NCBI GenBank assembly: GCA_017964755.1
Contig: JAGCRI010000188.1
Coordinates: 1-13,239, forward strand
DNA: 13,239 nt
Origin: Bacteroidales bacterium
GTDB lineage: Bacteria > Bacteroidota > Bacteroidia > Bacteroidales > WCHB1-69
Direction: 5' to 3'
In this document: piece by piece, positions 5,917 to 12,586 of the stretch
Numbering within the stretch: the first letter of the stretch is position 1
Layout of the letters: every line of letters begins with the position of its first letter
Notes under the pieces: generated by a model
Database searches by the model: none
Seen by the model: the letters and a program-made list of their open reading frames with translations, nothing else
Told to the model about the DNA's origin: nothing
Made by a program: the position numbers and the translations under genes

Positions 5917-6831
5917 ATGAAAAAACTTTTATCTATTATTGCCGTAGCACTATTATCTATCGCTACGCTCACAGTCAAAGCACAAAATTATACATACGGC
6001 TTTGAAAATGATTTGGAAGGCTGGACCATTATTGATGTCATTGACGCTGGTGGCACATGGTTGCATAGCAGTAATAACCCTGGCATGTATGATTATACTT
6101 CATTAGCGCACGGTGGTACAGGTTTTGCTATGTGTTACTCATTCATTGACAATGATGGAGCATATGACACTGACAGCTACCTCGTCTCACCTCAAAAGTA
6201 TGCAATTACCGACAGTTCCGTTTTGATATTTTGGGCTGATTATGCCAATGATTCTTATCCAGAGCTGTTTTCTGTAGCTATTTCGACTGCTGATGCCCCA
6301 ACTGCCGCAGATTTCACGACAATATGGGACCAAAACAATATACGTTATAATAATTGGTGTGAATATACTATTGACCTGAGCCCATACAAAGGTCAAGACA
6401 TATGGATTGCTTTCCACGATGTGAACTATGATATGTATGAAGTCTGGATTGATGACGTTACAATTTCCGATGGAACCCCTATTATTGACCCGTCCGATCC
6501 GTCTGATCCGTCTGATCCGTCTGACCCATCTGATCCAACAGATCCGTCTGACCCATCTGATCCGTCTGACCCGTCTGACCCAACAGATCCTGATGGCATT
6601 AATGAAAATGGGGCACAGACATTCGGTCTCTATCCGAATCCTGCTACAGAAGTTCTCAATATCAGAGCTAACGATGTCAAGAATATTGAAATCGTGAATA
6701 TGCTCGGTCAGTCTGTTATCACAACGAATGTAACGACAATCAACGTTGCTAACCTGACAAACGGCGTTTATTTCGTCCGTGTAAATTATAACAATGGTAC
6801 AATTTCAACACAGAAATTCGTGAAAGAATAA
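5917..6831 (+). CDS. Secreted adhesin-like protein with T9SS sorting domain
   Basis: With start at 5917 the protein has 304 residues. This start gives a clean Sec signal peptide (MKKLLSIIAVALLSIATLTV, cleavage after about A22); an in-frame ATG at 5842 would add an unlikely 25-residue extension. Residues about 25-185 resemble the cleaved-adhesin / choice-of-anchor-J fold of gingipain and HagA haemagglutinin modules: YGFENDLEGW, SYLVSPQKYAI, DIWIAFHD, VWIDDVTI. Residues 191-226 are twelve Asp-Pro-x units forming an acidic stalk. The last 68 residues are a T9SS type A sorting domain (GLYPNPATEVLNI, MLGQSV, LTNGVYFVRV, TQKFVKE). The protein is expected to cross the outer membrane by T9SS and be anchored or released. 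The ligand is unknown. A strong terminator follows. Confidence 0.85.
   Translation: MKKLLSIIAVALLSIATLTVKAQNYTYGFENDLEGWTIIDVIDAGGTWLHSSNNPGMYDYTSLAHGGTGFAMCYSFIDNDGAYDTDSYLVSPQKYAITDSSVLIFWADYANDSYPELFSVAISTADAPTAADFTTIWDQNNIRYNNWCEYTIDLSPYKGQDIWIAFHDVNYDMYEVWIDDVTISDGTPIIDPSDPSDPSDPSDPSDPTDPSDPSDPSDPSDPTDPDGINENGAQTFGLYPNPATEVLNIRANDVKNIEIVNMLGQSVITTNVTTINVANLTNGVYFVRVNYNNGTISTQKFVKE
6487..6594 (+). repeat. Twelve 9-bp units coding the Asp-Pro-Ser/Thr linker
   Basis: Twelve tandem 9-bp units of the form GAy-CCn-TCT encode DPS five times, DPT, DPS four times, DPT and DPD. Synonymous changes (GAT/GAC, CCG/CCA) interrupt the array. Each block of about six ends in Pro-Thr, so the array looks like a duplicated higher-order block. 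Gain or loss of units keeps the frame and would only change linker length. Confidence 0.92.
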
Positions 6832-6852
6832 TTTGTGCTTGGTTAATAATGG

Positions 6853-6882
6853 AAGGCGGCTTCAGAAGGCCGCCTTTTTTTA
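6853..6882 (+). terminator. Intrinsic terminator after the T9SS adhesin-like gene
   Basis: AAGGCGGC (6853-6860) pairs with GCCGCCTT (6869-6876), an 8-bp GC-rich stem that can extend by two weaker pairs around a CAGA loop. It is followed by a T run (6875-6881), 21 bp after the stop codon. This is the clearest terminator in the window. In the reverse direction it is much poorer because the mirror tract is not a T run. Confidence 0.9.
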
Positions 6883-6915
6883 TTCCCATAATACTATCAA
6901 TACGACTTTTTAACG

Positions 6916-6945
6916 TATTTTTGCGCTTTAAATTCAATATTTTTG
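6916..6945 (+). promoter_or_regulatory. Promoter region of the M3 peptidase / nadE unit
   Basis: Two copies of TATTTTTG, both matching TAnnTTTG, lie at 6916-6923 and 6938-6945. No clear -33 TTTG is seen for the first. The first leaves a leader of about 38 nt. The second lies only 15 bp before the ATG, so the first is the better promoter candidate. Confidence 0.4.
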
Positions 6946-6960
6946 AAAAAATAAAACATT

Positions 6961-9084
6961 ATGAAAAAACTATCCGCATTATTAATTTTAACCGCCTTAA
7001 TAATAATGAGTTGCGGTAAGAAAAATGAAAAGACAGACGTTATGGACAATCCGTTTTTCCAAGAGTGGGACACACCATACGGAGTGCCCCCGTTCGACAA
7101 AATCAAGCCGGAACATTATATGCCCGCCTTTGAAGAGGGCATGAAACAGCAGAAAGCAGAAATTGACTCAATAGTCAACAACACCGAAGCCCCGACATTC
7201 GAGAATACGGTGGCGGCACTCGACCGCAGCGGAAGCCTGCTCAACAAGGTTGCCATGGTCTTTTTCAATCTTGCAGAGTGTATGAACAGCGAGGAGATGG
7301 AACAAATTGCAGAGGAAATGTCACCTAAGATGTCGAAACACAGCGATGACATTAGCCTCAACAAAAAACTTTTCGAGAGGATAAAAGCGGTTTATGAAGA
7401 GAAGGACAATCTCGGGCTTGAGCCGGAGCAGCTGCGTCTTCTTGAAGAGACTTACAAGGGATTTGTACATGGTGGCGCAAACATTCCGGAGGAGCAGCAG
7501 GCAAGATTCAGAGAGATTAACGAACAGATTTCGCTGCTCACTTTAAAATATGGCAACAATGTGCTGAAAGCCACCAACTCATACAAACTTGTGATTGATG
7601 ACGTTGCCCGTTTGGAAGGAATGCCGCAAAGTCAGTTGGACGCAGCCCTCGAAGCCGGAAATGCGAGCGAGGATACAAAGGGCAAATATGTGTTCACAGT
7701 GCATGTGCCAAGCATGGAACCGTTCCTGATGAACTGCAAAGACCGCGAACTTCGCAAGGAACTCTGGACAGCTTATTCAACCCGTTGCGCTTCATACGAT
7801 ACGAATGCAAACGGTAACTATGGGATAATCAACGATATAGTGAACCTGCGCCTTGAACGCGCCAAGATGTTCGGATTCAAAAACCACGCCGCCTACACTT
7901 TGGACGAATGTATGGCGAAAACCCCGGAAAATGTCAACGAACTTCTTATGAAAGTGTGGAAACCGGCATTGGCAAAGGCTAAAGAGGAGGCCGCCGCATA
8001 CCAGAAGATGATTGATGCAGAAGGTGGAAACTTCAAACTCGAACCTTACGACTGGCGTTACTATAGCGAAAAACTCCGCAAGGAGAAATATGATCTTGAC
8101 GATGACATCATCCGCCCCTATTTTTCTCTCGACAACGTGCGCAACGGCATTTTCCTTTGTTGCGAAAAATTATATGGCATCACTTTCAAAGAAAATAAGG
8201 ATCTTCCTGTGTATCACAAAGATGTGGTAGGTTATGAAGTTGTTGAAAACGGCAATGTGATAGCGGTGATATATCTGGACTTCTTCCCGCGCGAAAGCAA
8301 ACGCAGCGGTGCGTGGATGACCAACTTCAGGGAACAATATATTGATGAAAACGGACAGAATGTGATACCGGTAGTCTCCCTTGTCTTCAATTTCACGAAG
8401 CCGACTGCCGACAAGCCGTCACTGCTCAACTTTGATGAGACGGAGACTTTCTTCCACGAGTTCGGACACGGCCTGCACAGCATTTTCTCGAAATGCCACT
8501 ACCGCACTTTGTCAGGCACAAATGTCTCCCGCGACTTTGTCGAGTTGCCGTCACAATTCTTTGAACATTGGGCACGCGAGCCACAGGTGATGAAAGAGTA
8601 TGCAAAACATTATCAGACAGGCGAATCCATTCCTGATGAACTCATTGCCAAGATTGAGGCTGCCGGCACATACGGACAAGGATTCATCAACACAGAACTT
8701 CTTGCCGCCTCTTTCCTTGATATGTTCTATTATGAAATAGAAGAACCAACAGAGATAAAACTTCCTGATTTTGAGGATAATGCGATGAAGAAATTAGGTC
8801 TTATCCCTGAAATAATCTCACGCTATAAGAGCACATATTTCCAGCACGTCTTTTCAGGCGGTTACGATGCCGGATATTACAGCTACACTTGGGCGGCGGT
8901 CTTGGATAACGACGCATTCGAACCTTTCAAACAGAACGGTATTTTTGACCCTGCGACAGCCAAATCGTTCAGAACCAATATTTTGGAGAAAGGAAACACC
9001 CGCGACCTCATGGAATCGTATGTGGCATTCAGGGGGCAGGAGCCTTCCATCGAACCTCTTTTGAAAAACCGTGGCTTAAAGTAA
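6961..9084 (+). CDS. M3-family zinc peptidyl-dipeptidase (Dcp-like), lipoprotein
   Basis: A 707-residue zinc metallopeptidase of family M3, closest in layout to peptidyl-dipeptidase Dcp, which removes C-terminal dipeptides from oligopeptides. The zinc site is HEFGH: H499 and H503 bind zinc, E500 is catalytic, and E528 (in FVELPSQ) is the third ligand. The 29-residue spacing from H499 to E528 agrees with that known for Dcp. Unlike cytosolic E. coli Dcp, it starts with a lipoprotein signal (MKKLSALLILTALIIMSC, lipobox IMSC, lipidated C18), so it acts in the periplasm or at the outer membrane. The entry segment WDTPYGVPPFDKIKPEHYMPAF is the family's usual N-terminus. Length is normal and no key residue is missing. 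nadE follows after 12 bp, probably in one operon. Bacteroidota often carry several such paralogues. Confidence 0.92.
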   Translation: MKKLSALLILTALIIMSCGKKNEKTDVMDNPFFQEWDTPYGVPPFDKIKPEHYMPAFEEGMKQQKAEIDSIVNNTEAPTFENTVAALDRSGSLLNKVAMVFFNLAECMNSEEMEQIAEEMSPKMSKHSDDISLNKKLFERIKAVYEEKDNLGLEPEQLRLLEETYKGFVHGGANIPEEQQARFREINEQISLLTLKYGNNVLKATNSYKLVIDDVARLEGMPQSQLDAALEAGNASEDTKGKYVFTVHVPSMEPFLMNCKDRELRKELWTAYSTRCASYDTNANGNYGIINDIVNLRLERAKMFGFKNHAAYTLDECMAKTPENVNELLMKVWKPALAKAKEEAAAYQKMIDAEGGNFKLEPYDWRYYSEKLRKEKYDLDDDIIRPYFSLDNVRNGIFLCCEKLYGITFKENKDLPVYHKDVVGYEVVENGNVIAVIYLDFFPRESKRSGAWMTNFREQYIDENGQNVIPVVSLVFNFTKPTADKPSLLNFDETETFFHEFGHGLHSIFSKCHYRTLSGTNVSRDFVELPSQFFEHWAREPQVMKEYAKHYQTGESIPDELIAKIEAAGTYGQGFINTELLAASFLDMFYYEIEEPTEIKLPDFEDNAMKKLGLIPEIISRYKSTYFQHVFSGGYDAGYYSYTWAAVLDNDAFEPFKQNGIFDPATAKSFRTNILEKGNTRDLMESYVAFRGQEPSIEPLLKNRGLK

Positions 9085-9096
9085 AACCGAATAACA

Positions 9097-9921
9097 ATGA
9101 CAATACCATCGAAAGATTTTCTGAGTTTTATTGCAGACCAAGAGTCGCTTGACAAGGTGGCGCAGCATATTCGCACACAAGTTTACGGCTATATCACAAA
9201 ATACAGACTCCAATCATTGGTACTCGGCATATCGGGCGGCATCGACAGTGCGTTGTGTGCCGCCCTGCTGAAGCCGGTGTGCGAGCAGGCAGGCATTCCG
9301 CTCATAGGGCGGTCAATTACAATAGAGACAAACAAACAGGACGAGATTGACCGCTCGATTGCAGTGGGCAACGCATTCTGCCACAACTTCGCCCACCTTG
9401 ACCTGACGGCGACTTTCCTCGAAAACAAAAAACTGTTAATTGAGTATGATGACTCCCACTTGTCGAAGATGCGGCAGGGCAACATGAAGGCGCGAATGCG
9501 AATGATGGTGCTTTATGATTTGGCGCAACTCTACCGCGGGATAGTGATTTCAACGGACAACTACACCGAGTATCTGACGGGTTTCTGGACGTTGCACGGT
9601 GATGTGGGGGACTACGCCCCGATAGTGAATTTGTGGAAGACGGAGGTCTTCAAGTTGGCTGAAAATCTGCTCAAAGAGTGCGGCGAAGCACAGCGCGAAG
9701 CCCTGCAACGCTGCATTGACGCCACCCCTGTCGATGGACTCGGCATCAGCAGTTGCGACTGCGAGCAACTCGGCGTCCCCAATTATTATGAAGCCGACAA
9801 AATATTCCTGGACTATTTCAAAGGCAATAAAGAGTGGGAGACGCACCCATTGATACAACGCTATATGAAGTCGGAATACAAACGCCAGAACCCTGTGGCT
9901 GTGGCGCGGTATGTGAAATAG
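9097..9921 (+). CDS. nadE: NAD+ synthetase, ammonia-type
   Basis: A 274-residue cytosolic enzyme that adenylylates deamido-NAD+ with ATP and amidates it to NAD+, the last step of NAD+ synthesis. The ATP-pyrophosphatase P-loop SGGIDS is at 46-51 (LVLGISGGIDSALCAALL). The ATP/deamido-NAD region STDNYTEYLTGFWTLHGDVGDYAPI follows, then LWKTEVFKLAENL. The C-terminal part is ATPVDGLGISSCDCEQLGV, then PLIQRYMKSEYKRQNP. There is no N-terminal nitrilase (glutaminase) domain, and the length equals the short bacterial form, so it should use free ammonia or a separate glutaminase. It starts 12 bp after the M3 peptidase stop with no terminator between, so cotranscription is likely. It converges on the C10 protease gene with a 34-bp gap and no visible hairpin. 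Confidence 0.92.
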   Translation: MTIPSKDFLSFIADQESLDKVAQHIRTQVYGYITKYRLQSLVLGISGGIDSALCAALLKPVCEQAGIPLIGRSITIETNKQDEIDRSIAVGNAFCHNFAHLDLTATFLENKKLLIEYDDSHLSKMRQGNMKARMRMMVLYDLAQLYRGIVISTDNYTEYLTGFWTLHGDVGDYAPIVNLWKTEVFKLAENLLKECGEAQREALQRCIDATPVDGLGISSCDCEQLGVPNYYEADKIFLDYFKGNKEWETHPLIQRYMKSEYKRQNPVAVARYVK

Positions 9922-9955
9922 CGGAATTGAAGGAGCGAGGAAATTTTGACGGCAT

Positions 9956-11065
9956 TTATCGGTTTACAATGAATTTTGCAGTTTCTGTGGAATTTTCACT
10001 CTTAATCTGCAAAAAATAGAGACCTTTTTCCAATTCTGAGACAGAAATTTTCCCGTAAGATGTGCCGGACGCGACTTCTTGTCCCAAAACATTGATAATG
10101 GAATAATCCACTGGCTTGCACGGAATATTTTTCATATACAGAAAATTGGAAACAGGGTTAGGATAGATTTCTAATGTCTGTTTAGGTGTGGATTCGCGAA
10201 TAGTTGCAGACGAAGGCGTAGGGATTATATTCAAAATAATTCCTTCCAGTTTTGTCAGACCGTAAAAGAAATTAGAGTCAGGAATGTCGTACCAGTCGTC
10301 TAACGAACTGCCATAACCAAAGTTGATATGGAACTTGCCGTCCTCTTCGCGATAGTCATCGACCACGGCGTTGTGTCCGGCTGTGCCTTCAGGATTTTCG
10401 ACAGCCAGATGGGCGGGGTAACCAGCTTGTAAGTTGGAGATTAAGGTTGCATACATTGCAGAATCCGGTTCACGGAATAGTTGGCAGTGAGCGAAGCCGA
10501 ATCGTTGGTATGCCTCAAACGCCTGATCTACAGCAAATGTACCTGATACTTGCGAAGAATAAACCTGCTTGAGGGCTGTGCCGCATGCAAAAACGACGGC
10601 GGCGGCTAACAGGTCTGAAAGCTCTTCCCCGCGCTGAAAGGTGGCGTCAACGGAATCAAGCAGCTCGTTCAATTGCGGAAATGACGGGAATTGCAGCGTC
10701 TCCCAATCATCGTCAATATTGTAATTGCGTCCTGGATAGTTGTGGAAATAGTCGTCACTGTCTGAAAAACGTGTCTCTTGTGTTGTCCGCAAATAATTGA
10801 TAATCTGCCCCATCGCAATGGCAGGACATCCGGCAAGACTATATGAATAGTCATTTGCGGGATCTCGCGGACAAAGTTGATTGTAAGGAAAACTCTGTGT
10901 CCAGTGCGAAGTGAGCAACCCTTCCGAGCGGAGTGGGGAAGGGGATATATCAGCTATATCCACGGCTTCGGGTCGCGGACTTTGCGCTCCAAGTTGTGCG
11001 GTGATAAAAATGAGTATCAAAGAAAGAACTGCTTTTACTTCACTATTATATTTAAAAGTTCGCAT
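9956..11065 (-). CDS. C10 (streptopain-family) cysteine protease with T9SS sorting domain
   Basis: I prefer the ATG at 11065 (369 residues), which gives MRTFKYNSEVKAVLSLILIF, a normal signal peptide ending AQLGAQ. The frame stays open upstream to ATG at 11128, which would put 21 extra residues ahead of the signal. The catalytic Cys lies in AGCPAIAMGQ (C80), the general-base His in GHNAVVDDY (H231) and the conserved Trp in DDWYDIPD (W258). The segment LLTSHWTQSFPYNQLCP is the usual start of the mature catalytic domain. It begins only about 25 residues after the signal peptide, so the long inhibitory propeptide of streptococcal SpeB is absent. The last 74 residues (LEIYPNPVSNFLYM, NVLGQEVASG, LEKGLYFLQI, TAKFIVNR) are a T9SS type A sorting domain. 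It is divergent from the ECF sigma gene and may share control with it. Confidence 0.88.
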   Translation of the reverse strand: MRTFKYNSEVKAVLSLILIFITAQLGAQSPRPEAVDIADISPSPLRSEGLLTSHWTQSFPYNQLCPRDPANDYSYSLAGCPAIAMGQIINYLRTTQETRFSDSDDYFHNYPGRNYNIDDDWETLQFPSFPQLNELLDSVDATFQRGEELSDLLAAAVVFACGTALKQVYSSQVSGTFAVDQAFEAYQRFGFAHCQLFREPDSAMYATLISNLQAGYPAHLAVENPEGTAGHNAVVDDYREEDGKFHINFGYGSSLDDWYDIPDSNFFYGLTKLEGIILNIIPTPSSATIRESTPKQTLEIYPNPVSNFLYMKNIPCKPVDYSIINVLGQEVASGTSYGKISVSELEKGLYFLQIKSENSTETAKFIVNR

Positions 11066-11176
11066 TTTTATTGTTTTGTTGGGGCATATGCCCTTTTGGA
11101 TAAGCCACTTAAGTGACATGTACATCAAATAGGCACCCTAAGATATAAAAATCATGTTGATCTTATTTGTTTTTGC

Positions 11177-11211
11177 TTTGCAAATATAATAAAAAATACT
11201 GTATTTGCAAA
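11177..11211. repeat. 10-bp inverted repeat with 15-bp spacer
   Basis: TTTGCAAATA (11177-11186) and TATTTGCAAA (11202-11211) are exact reverse complements. Each arm also contains the short palindrome TTTGCAAA or near it. The arms coincide with the -7 and -33 boxes of the protease promoter, and by symmetry with similar boxes on the plus strand. Confidence 0.85.
11181..11211 (-). promoter_or_regulatory. Promoter of the C10 protease gene
   Basis: On the minus strand: TTTG (plus 11208-11211), a spacer of exactly 19 bp, then TATATTTG (plus 11181-11188). This is the best match in the window to the Bacteroidota TTTG-N19-TAnnTTTG promoter. Transcription should start near 11175, leaving a leader of about 110 nt before the preferred ATG at 11065, or about 47 nt before the ATG at 11128. 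Confidence 0.65.
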
Positions 11212-11370
11212 CTTTTCGGTTTCAATATCCGCAAAGTCGCTCAATCAGTGGTACGGATAAAAAACATCGTTAAAGACTTTTTAGTCATAACCATTTCGGT
11301 AACAAAATTACACTTTTTTGAATATGAGCAATGAAATTGTTAAAAAAATCCTCCCGCGTCACATTTTTGA

Positions 11371-11378
11371 TATTTTTG
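11371..11378 (+). promoter_or_regulatory. Possible -7 box of the sigma factor gene
   Basis: TATTTTTG matches TAnnTTTG and lies 28 bp before the sigma ATG. No TTTG lies at the expected -33 position; that stretch is unusually GC-rich for the region (CCTCCCGCGTCAC, 11350-11362). This could instead reflect recognition by an alternative sigma factor, including autoregulation. Confidence 0.35.
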
Positions 11379-11406
11379 CAACTAATATTGGCAAAAGAAC
11401 CCTGAC

Positions 11407-11913
11407 ATGAGAGATAAACAAGAAGAAGAGTTTATGGAGATGACGGCGCGGTGCGAGCGGCTGCTCTTCAAGGTGTGCCTCTTCTATACCGACCGGCAGC
11501 CCGACAACGTGCGCGACATGTATCAGGATATTGTGTGCAACCTTTGGCAGGCGTGGCCAAGTTTCAGGCATGAGAGCAAGGAGAATACATGGGTGTATCG
11601 TGTCGCATTGAATACCGCGGCCGCACAACTTCGCAAACGAAGCCGCACGCCCTCCATCGTACTGCTTTCTGACGAGATGGTCTCCACGCTCGTTGACTGT
11701 CGGCAAGATGAATTGTCGAACCGGCTCTACAGGCTTATCGACCATCTTGGCAAAGCCGACAAATCGCTGATCTTGCTTTATTTGGACAAAATCCCGTATA
11801 ATCAGATAGCCGAAATTGTGGGTGTGAGCGAAGCGGCGGCGCGCAAACGGGTGGAACGTATCAAACAGAAATTAATCACGTTAAATAATGAAGACAATGG
11901 AAAAATCATTTGA
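11407..11913 (+). CDS. ECF-type RNA polymerase sigma factor
   Basis: A 168-residue sigma-70 family protein with only regions 2 and 4. Region 2 covers about residues 10-75: DMYQDIVCNLWQAWPSF (core binding and -10 recognition), then ENTWVYRVALNTAAAQLRKRSR. Region 4 covers about 105-158, with the helix-turn-helix IPYNQIAEIVGVSEAAARKRVERIKQKL for -35 recognition. Length and spacing are typical of extracytoplasmic-function sigma factors. It overlaps the next gene by 26 bp, the usual arrangement of a sigma factor with its partner regulator. It is not followed by a FecR-type anti-sigma or a SusC-like transporter, so it is not the common Bacteroidota polysaccharide or iron-uptake type. I cannot assign an ECF group. 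Confidence 0.88.
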   Translation: MRDKQEEEFMEMTARCERLLFKVCLFYTDRQPDNVRDMYQDIVCNLWQAWPSFRHESKENTWVYRVALNTAAAQLRKRSRTPSIVLLSDEMVSTLVDCRQDELSNRLYRLIDHLGKADKSLILLYLDKIPYNQIAEIVGVSEAAARKRVERIKQKLITLNNEDNGKII

Positions 11914-12520
11914 ACAGATAGAAATGCTTTGGCAACAACAAGATGAACGGCTTAAACGTATTGAGCATGTGCAGCAGGAGTCGGTGCGCCGGCTGTTGCA
12001 CAGAAGCATCACTTCGACCCACCGTCGCTTTCTCATAGAAAATATTTGTGGCGTGGTATTTGGACTTTTGGTGGAAATTTTCGTCCTGTTGAAGGCGGAA
12101 ATGTGCTTCTCCAGCTGGGGGTTGGCCATTCCGTATCTCATCTTCAATGTATTGTATCTCTCAAGCATCATTTGGATTGCGGTATGGGCAGTCCGCTTTT
12201 GGAAACATAACCCGCTGACCGCGCCCACAGTCGATGCGCTTCGCTTCGCCGACCGCTGGCACCTTGCCATGAAACGTTCGTTAATATGGGGCTTCGGCGT
12301 TGTCCTGCCCATTTGTATTGCCGCTTCTTTACCCATCTTCACCTATATCTTTTCTTACAGACCATTCCATTATTCCGACCTGCTTCGTATGTCACCGTTG
12401 CAGCACATAATAGCCGTGCTGATGTACGCCGCCTTTATCGGGTATGCGGTTTATGAAATGAAACTGATACGCGATCTCAAAGAAAATCTGAAGATTTATG
12501 ACGAACTTTTGGAAAAATAG
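11888..12520 (+). CDS. Four-TM membrane protein, candidate anti-sigma factor
   Basis: A 210-residue protein with a charged, helical, probably cytosolic N-terminus (about 1-48: FEQIEMLWQQQDERLKRIEHVQ). Four hydrophobic segments follow, near residues 49-68, 75-106, 131-156 and 174-194. It ends in a short charged C-terminal helix (EMKLIRDLKENLKIYDELLEK). ATG at 11888 lies inside the sigma gene; a second in-frame ATG is at 11897. The 26-bp overlap suggests translational coupling. Gene position, a cytosolic helical N-terminus and membrane anchoring all fit a factor that holds the ECF sigma at the membrane. I see no zinc-binding HxxxCxxC motif and no FecR domain, so it is not a classical anti-sigma and the role is inferred from context. 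Confidence 0.8.
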   Translation: MKTMEKSFEQIEMLWQQQDERLKRIEHVQQESVRRLLHRSITSTHRRFLIENICGVVFGLLVEIFVLLKAEMCFSSWGLAIPYLIFNVLYLSSIIWIAVWAVRFWKHNPLTAPTVDALRFADRWHLAMKRSLIWGFGVVLPICIAASLPIFTYIFSYRPFHYSDLLRMSPLQHIIAVLMYAAFIGYAVYEMKLIRDLKENLKIYDELLEK

Positions 12521-12521
12521 T

Positions 12522-12529
12522 TATTTTTG
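12522..12529 (+). promoter_or_regulatory. Possible -7 box of the SecD-head lipoprotein gene
   Basis: TATTTTTG matches TAnnTTTG, starts one base after the upstream stop codon and lies 57 bp before the lipoprotein ATG. A TTTG at 12508-12511 is too close (10 bp) for a normal -33. The lipoprotein may therefore have its own promoter as well as readthrough from the sigma operon; no terminator separates them. Confidence 0.35.
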
Positions 12530-12586
12530 TCTTAAGAATAATGAAATCCATTTTGAATCATTTTAAACATTAAATATCAAGGCATT

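Larger units (their letters stand above)
11066..11406. other. 341-bp divergent intergenic region
   Basis: AT-rich region between the C10 protease (-) and the sigma factor gene (+). It holds a strong minus-strand promoter embedded in a 10-bp inverted repeat (11177-11211), a leader of about 110 nt for the protease, and a plus-strand -7-like box close to the sigma start. About 160 bp between them (11212-11370) hold nothing I recognise beyond a small GACT/AGTC dyad at 11276-11287. I see no tRNA, and no riboswitch that I recognise. Confidence 0.6.

Noticed and set aside
6487..6594. Tandem repeats considered as a CRISPR array
   Set aside because: Units are contiguous 9-mers without spacers and lie in frame within a coding gene.
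6428..6697. Leu/Ile/Arg-repeat frame over the 9-bp repeats
   Set aside because: It is the +1-frame reading of the Asp-Pro-Ser repeats; the in-frame protein has signal peptide, adhesin fold and T9SS domain.
9550..9858. Minus-strand frame opposite nadE
   Set aside because: Antisense shadow of nadE; no start context, domain or hydrophobic pattern.
11276..11287. GACTTTTTAGTC dyad considered as a terminator or attenuator
   Set aside because: Only a 4-bp stem, too weak, and no adjacent T run in a useful position.
11881..12342. 153-codon minus-strand frame opposite the 4-TM gene
   Set aside because: Antisense shadow rich in Arg/Ser/Met; the plus-strand frame has consistent membrane topology and overlaps the sigma gene as a partner should.
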